DNA of 64,000 nt, from assembly GCF_041821045.1 (NCBI RefSeq), contig NZ_JBGUAW010000008.1, forward strand, positions 186,001 through 250,000. The letters run 5' to 3'. Both the position numbers and the translations under genes were made by a program. The DNA is from Thiohalorhabdus sp. Cl-TMA. Lineage in GTDB: Bacteria > Pseudomonadota > Gammaproteobacteria > Thiohalorhabdales > Thiohalorhabdaceae. Of this stretch, positions 60,702 to 64,000 are shown in pieces. The first letter of the stretch is position 1; every line of letters begins with the position of its first letter. Under the pieces are notes generated by a model. It was not told the DNA's origin. It did not search any database and was given only the letters and a program-made list of their open reading frames with translations.

Positions 60702-61268
60702 TCAGGAGACCGAGCGGCGCTCCGCCTCATGCGTGCAGGAACAGAAATGGTGGAACTCGGCGATGTAGTCGGCCACTTCAGCCTGGAGCTCGGGATTGTG
60801 CAGGTCGCCCGCCTCGGAGAGCTGCTCCTGGATCGCCGGGAAGAACAGGTAGCGCCCGAAAGGCCGGGCGCGAATATGGGCCAGTACCGAGAGCAGGGCA
60901 TCCGCGGCGCGCGTGCCGGCGAAGCGGGCCGCGCCCAGGGCCACCACGCCCACGGGCTTGCCCCGCAGCACGGAAGGATAGCCCAGGTTGTCGAGCACCA
61001 GCTTGACCACCGCGGAATAGCTGCCGTGGTATTCGGGGGTGACCAGGATCACGCCCTCGGCGGCCCCCACCCGCTCCACCACGGGGCGGAAGGCCTCCAC
61101 CGGCCCTCCGGCCACGGTGCCGTCCATGAGCGCATCGAGGTGCGATCCCGGTTGCAAGCGCTGCACGGCCTGGCCGGCGGTTTCCTCCAGCGCGCCGGCC
61201 AGATGGCGGGCCACCAGCCCCGTCCGGCTATCGGGACGGGCCGACCCTTCCAGTATCAGATACGCCAT
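60702..61268 (-). CDS. NAD(P)H-dependent FMN reductase-like protein
   Basis: The 188-residue flavodoxin-fold protein has LEGSARPDSRTGLVARHL and VTPEYHGSYSAVVKLVLDNLG, the FMN-binding motifs of the NADPH-dependent FMN reductase family (Ssu/ArsH-like). It probably reduces free flavin or quinones. The partner is unknown. The ATG at 61268 is preceded by GGGAGGAGCATGC. It diverges from glnA with the NtrC sites between. Confidence 0.88.
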   Translation of the reverse strand: MAYLILEGSARPDSRTGLVARHLAGALEETAGQAVQRLQPGSHLDALMDGTVAGGPVEAFRPVVERVGAAEGVILVTPEYHGSYSAVVKLVLDNLGYPSVLRGKPVGVVALGAARFAGTRAADALLSVLAHIRARPFGRYLFFPAIQEQLSEAGDLHNPELQAEVADYIAEFHHFCSCTHEAERRSVS

Positions 61269-61355
61269 GCATGCTCCTCCCGGGTGCACCCCGGGGTGAA
61301 AATGTAAATCCGTTAATATACTACTACGGCGCAACCCCGGCAACGGGCCCCGAAA

Positions 61356-61372
61356 CGCATCAAATTGGTGCA
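61356..61372 (+). promoter_or_regulatory. NtrC-like binding site 1 upstream of glnA
   Basis: The 17-mer CGCATCAAATTGGTGCA differs from the NtrC dyad TGCACCA-n3-TGGTGCA at two half-site bases. It is 105 nt upstream of the predicted sigma54 start and 31 bp from site 2, close to the 32 bp spacing in enteric glnA. Confidence 0.6.
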
Positions 61373-61386
61373 CCACCCCCTCCGCT

Positions 61387-61403
61387 CGCCCTATAGTGGT
61401 GCA
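61387..61403 (+). promoter_or_regulatory. NtrC-like binding site 2 upstream of glnA
   Basis: The 17-mer CGCCCTATAGTGGTGCA keeps a perfect right half-site and a partial left half of the NtrC dyad. It lies 74 nt upstream of the predicted sigma54 start. Confidence 0.6.
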
Positions 61404-61443
61404 TGCGGCCCGCCAAAATGCCCCATTTTGGGCCACCCGCACT

Positions 61444-61459
61444 TGGCATGGCCCATGCA
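61444..61459 (+). promoter_or_regulatory. Sigma54 promoter of glnA
   Basis: TGGCATG-n4-ATGCA matches the -24/-12 consensus TGGCACG-n4-TTGCA, with the invariant GG and GC correctly spaced. With two NtrC-like sites upstream it predicts activation of glnA by NtrC-P under nitrogen limitation. Confidence 0.75.
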
Positions 61460-61508
61460 ATCCCAGTGCAACGAGCAACGCACGGCTTTTCCATCAGGAG
61501 GCACTCCC

Positions 61509-62924
61509 ATGGCCCAAGGCGCCGACAAAGTCTTTCGCATGATCGAGGAGCACAACGCGCGCTTCGTTGATCTCCGGTTCACGGACCCCCGCGGCAAGTG
61601 GCAGCACATGACCCTTCCCGCCCACGGTCTGGATGAGGATACCTTCGAGGAAGGCTTCACCTTCGACGGTTCCTCCATCGACGGCTGGAAGGAGATCCAC
61701 GAGTCCGACATGCTCCTGGTACCGGACCCGGAGACCGCCTTCCTCGATCCCTTCTTCGAGGAGCCCACCATCGTGCTGGCCTGCGACGTGGCCGAGCCGG
61801 ACACCATGGAGGGCTACAACCGTGACCCCCGCTCCGTGGCCAAGCGCGCCGAGGCCTACCTGAAATCCAGCGGCATCGGCGATACCGCCTTCTTCGGCCC
61901 CGAGCCCGAGTTCTTCATGTTCGATTCGGTGCGCTGGGACGTGAAGATGGAGAAGTGCGGCTACGAGATCGACTCCGAGGAAGGCGTCTGGAACTCCGGC
62001 GCCGATTTCGAGGGCGGCAACTGGGGCCACCGTCCCGCGGTGAAGGGCGGATACTTCCCGGTTCCCCCCGTGGACTCCAGCCAGGACATCCGCTCCGCCA
62101 TGAGCCTGGTGATGGAAGAGGTGGGCATCACCCCGGAGATCCACCACCACGAGGTGGCCACCGCCAACCAGAACGAGGTGGGCTTCCGCTTCGCCGAGGG
62201 CGTGGCGCAGGGCGATCAGCTGCAGAAATTCAAGTACATCGTCCACAACGTGGCCCACGCCTACGGCAAGACCGCCACCTTCATGCCCAAGCCGGTGGTG
62301 GGCGACAACGGCACCGGCATGCATGTGCACATGTCCATCTGGAAGGACGGCAACAACACTTTTGCCGGCGACAAGTATGCGGGGCTGTCCCAGGAGGCGA
62401 TCTACTACATCGGCGGCATCATCAAGCACGCCAAGGCACTCAACGCCTTTACCAACGCCTCCACCAACAGCTACAAGCGCCTGGTTCCCGGCTTCGAGGC
62501 GCCCGTGCTGCTGGCCTATTCCAACCGCAACCGTTCCGCCAGCATCCGCATCCCGGCAGTGGGCTCGCCCAAGGGCCGGCGCATCGAGGTCCGCTTCCCG
62601 GACCCCACGGCCAACCCCTATCTGGCCTTCTCGGCGCTGCTGATGGCCGGCATCGACGGCATCGAGAACAAGATCGATCCCGGCGAGGCGCTTGACAAGA
62701 ACCTGTACGACCTGCCGCCCGAGGAGCTCGAGGACGTGCCCCATGTCGCCGCCTCCTTCGAGGAAGCGCTCGACGCCCTCGACGCCGACCGCGAATTCCT
62801 GACCAAGGGCGGCGTATTCACCGACGATGCCATCGACGGCTATCTCGAGCTGCGGCGCGAGGAGGTGGACCAGGTGCGCATGACCACCCATCCGGTGGAA
62901 TTCGCCCTGTACTACAGCGTTTAA
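61509..62924 (+). CDS. glnA: Type I glutamine synthetase
   Basis: The 471-residue enzyme makes glutamine from glutamate and ammonia. [36 protein letters not shown] and the metal site are standard. NLYDLPPEE holds the adenylylation tyrosine used by GlnE. It begins after an AGGAGG site at 61497. Regulated from the sigma54/NtrC region upstream; a strong terminator follows, then ntrB. Confidence 0.98.
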   Translation: MAQGADKVFRMIEEHNARFVDLRFTDPRGKWQHMTLPAHGLDEDTFEEGFTFDGSSIDGWKEIHESDMLLVPDPETAFLDPFFEEPTIVLACDVAEPDTMEGYNRDPRSVAKRAEAYLKSSGIGDTAFFGPEPEFFMFDSVRWDVKMEKCGYEIDSEEGVWNSGADFEGGNWGHRPAVKGGYFPVPPVDSSQDIRSAMSLVMEEVGITPEIHHHEVATANQNEVGFRFAEGVAQGDQLQKFKYIVHNVAHAYGKTATFMPKPVVGDNGTGMHVHMSIWKDGNNTFAGDKYAGLSQEAIYYIGGIIKHAKALNAFTNASTNSYKRLVPGFEAPVLLAYSNRNRSASIRIPAVGSPKGRRIEVRFPDPTANPYLAFSALLMAGIDGIENKIDPGEALDKNLYDLPPEELEDVPHVAASFEEALDALDADREFLTKGGVFTDDAIDGYLELRREEVDQVRMTTHPVEFALYYSV

Positions 62925-62971
62925 CCCGGGAACGGGCCACGAAGCGCCCATGTTCCGGCTCCGCAGCTTCG

Positions 62972-63007
62972 ACGACCTCCCCGGCAGCCGGGGAGGTCGT
63001 CCTTATT
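62972..63007 (+). terminator. Intrinsic terminator of glnA
   Basis: A perfect 13-bp stem (ACGACCTCCCCGG and its complement) with a CAG loop at 62972-63000 is followed by CCTTATTT. It lies 47 nt after glnA and should limit readthrough into ntrB. Confidence 0.75.
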
Positions 63008-63012
63008 TCGGG

Positions 63013-63162
63013 CCCAGCCCGGAAATTGCGTCCAAGCCACTGCGGGACAGAATGATGCCCGATTATTCCATCGAGACCGCCCGTTTTCCGCCGGCCCGGC
63101 CAATCGGCCGGCCCCGCGTGGCACTTCGCCGGTCCGGTCCGGGGCGCAATTTCCGGGCTGGG
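63013..63162. repeat. 18-bp perfect inverted repeat spanning the ntrB leader
   Basis: CCCAGCCCGGAAATTGCG (63013-63030) and CGCAATTTCCGGGCTGGG (63145-63162) are exact reverse complements. A second small hairpin CCGGCC/GGCCGG lies inside at 63096-63111. The right arm ends 11 bp before the ntrB ATG, so a fold in the mRNA could hide or expose the ribosome site. Confidence 0.6.
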
Positions 63163-63173
63163 AGCGGGCAGCC

Positions 63174-64000
63174 ATGAAACAGCCGAATCCCATGCAGATC
63201 CTCGACTCCCTGGCCACGGCGGTGCTGACCTTCGATGACCGGCTGCATCTGGATTGGATGAATCCCGCCGCCGAGGAGCTTTTCGCCATCGGCCTACGTC
63301 AGGGACAGAACCGCGATTTCGAGGGCCTGTTCCCAGACCGCACCAATCTGGTGCAACGGGCGCAGGAGGTGCTCGCCCAGCCGCGCGTGGTCAGCGAGCG
63401 GGAGGTCTGGCTCCAATGTCCGGGCGACTCGGGGCGCCTCGTGGACATCACCCTATCCCCACTACCGCTGGAGGGGGACCGGCTCGGACTGCTCGTGGAG
63501 GCCACCCTCTCCGACCGGCGGTCCCGCATCGCCCAGGAGGGGCGGCGCATCGAGGAGCAGCGCGCACTCCGCCGGGTCATCCGCGGGCTGGCCCACGAGG
63601 TGAAGAACCCGCTCGGTGGTCTGCGGGGGGCAGCCCAGCTGCTCGCGGCCCACCTCCCCGACCCCGACCTCACCGAGTACACGGAGGTGATCGAGCACGA
63701 GGTCAACCGCCTCCTCAAGCTACTGGATTCTCTCCAGGGCCCCCGGCACACGCGGCACCGGGAACCGGTGAACATTCACCAGGTCCTGGAACGGGTGCGG
63801 CGGCTGGTCAGCGCGGAAGCGCCCCAGGAGGTCTCCATCCTCCAGGACTACGACCCGAGCCTTCCGGAGATCACGGCGGATTTCGACCAGCTGGTCCAGG
63901 TATTCCTCAACCTCGCCCAGAACGCGGTGCAGGCCGTATCCCAGCAGGAGGAAGGCCGGGTCATCCTCCGCACCCGGGTGGAGCGGAACTACACCATCGA
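63174..64000 (+). CDS. ntrB: Nitrogen regulation sensor histidine kinase NtrB (partial, runs off the window)
   Basis: The visible 275 residues give a PAS domain (ILDSLATAVLTFDDRLHLDW onwards) and the histidine-kinase domain with the H-box GLAHEVKNPLGGLRGAAQLL. An N-box begins at LVQVFLNLAQNAVQAV. NtrB phosphorylates or dephosphorylates NtrC in response to PII, which GlnD modifies. The end lies beyond the window, as presumably does ntrC. Start at 63174 follows GGGAGCGGGCAGCC. Confidence 0.93.
   Translation, partial: MKQPNPMQILDSLATAVLTFDDRLHLDWMNPAAEELFAIGLRQGQNRDFEGLFPDRTNLVQRAQEVLAQPRVVSEREVWLQCPGDSGRLVDITLSPLPLEGDRLGLLVEATLSDRRSRIAQEGRRIEEQRALRRVIRGLAHEVKNPLGGLRGAAQLLAAHLPDPDLTEYTEVIEHEVNRLLKLLDSLQGPRHTRHREPVNIHQVLERVRRLVSAEAPQEVSILQDYDPSLPEITADFDQLVQVFLNLAQNAVQAVSQQEEGRVILRTRVERNYTI

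Overview
The window is GC-rich and densely coded. The gene orders are those of a Gammaproteobacterium or a close relative such as the Acidithiobacillia: nadB / rpoE-rseABC-degQ-lepA-lepB-rnc-era-recO-pdxJ-acpS, sdhCDAB, and rpsB-tsf-pyrH-frr-uppS-cdsA-dxr-rseP-bamA-skp-lpxD-fabZ-lpxA. Phosphoribulokinase (58.7 kb) points to Calvin-cycle autotrophy. A fused sulfate adenylyltransferase/APS kinase, a periplasmic DsrE-like protein, a small secreted cytochrome c and a GnnA/GnnB pair fit a sulfur-oxidising chemolithoautotroph. That lifestyle is an inference, and the genus cannot be named from sequence alone.

Layout. 1-475: no supportable gene, only hairpins and the sat terminator. 0.5-3.2 kb (minus): sat-cysC fusion and galU. 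3.6-5.0 kb: secreted cytochrome c, convergent aroD, and a small secreted helix-hairpin-helix protein. 5.1-15.9 kb (minus): acpS, pdxJ, recO, era, rnc, DUF4845, lepB, lepA, degQ, rseC, rseB, rseA, rpoE. The rseA product carries a zinc-finger-like Cys/His motif. 16.1-17.9 kb (plus): nadB. 18.0-21.3 kb (minus): sdhCDAB. 21.5-22.8 kb (plus): ygfZ and a DUF4936 gene. 22.8-24.7 kb (minus): eno, a small AtpR-like membrane protein, ftsB. 25.0-50.8 kb (minus): an almost uninterrupted block for envelope, translation and nucleotide functions (rpsB through kdsA). In it gnnA and gnnB sit between lpxI and lpxB, predicting lipid A with amide-linked primary acyl chains. 51.1-55.5 kb (plus): sfsA, map, glnD. 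55.5-60.4 kb: a Sua5/YciO protein, fdxA, a DsrE-like protein, pfk, prk and a sulfotransferase-like protein. 60.7-64 kb: an FMN reductase, then glnA with a sigma54 promoter and two NtrC-like sites, then ntrB running off the window.

How the parts fit. glnD, glnA and ntrB form much of the nitrogen-control circuit. The rpoE-rse-degQ cluster, rseP, bamA, skp and the lpx genes cover outer-membrane building and its stress response. Prk, Pfk and enolase are central carbon enzymes of an autotroph. Sat-CysC can make PAPS, the donor that the sulfotransferase-like protein would need.

No CRISPR array, rRNA, tRNA, transposase or phage gene was seen. The least explained features are a dispersed CTTGGCG-type intergenic repeat (five copies, two inverted pairs), an 18-bp inverted repeat just upstream of ntrB, the Cys/His motif in RseA, the orphan AtpR-like gene, and the GnnA/GnnB insertion.
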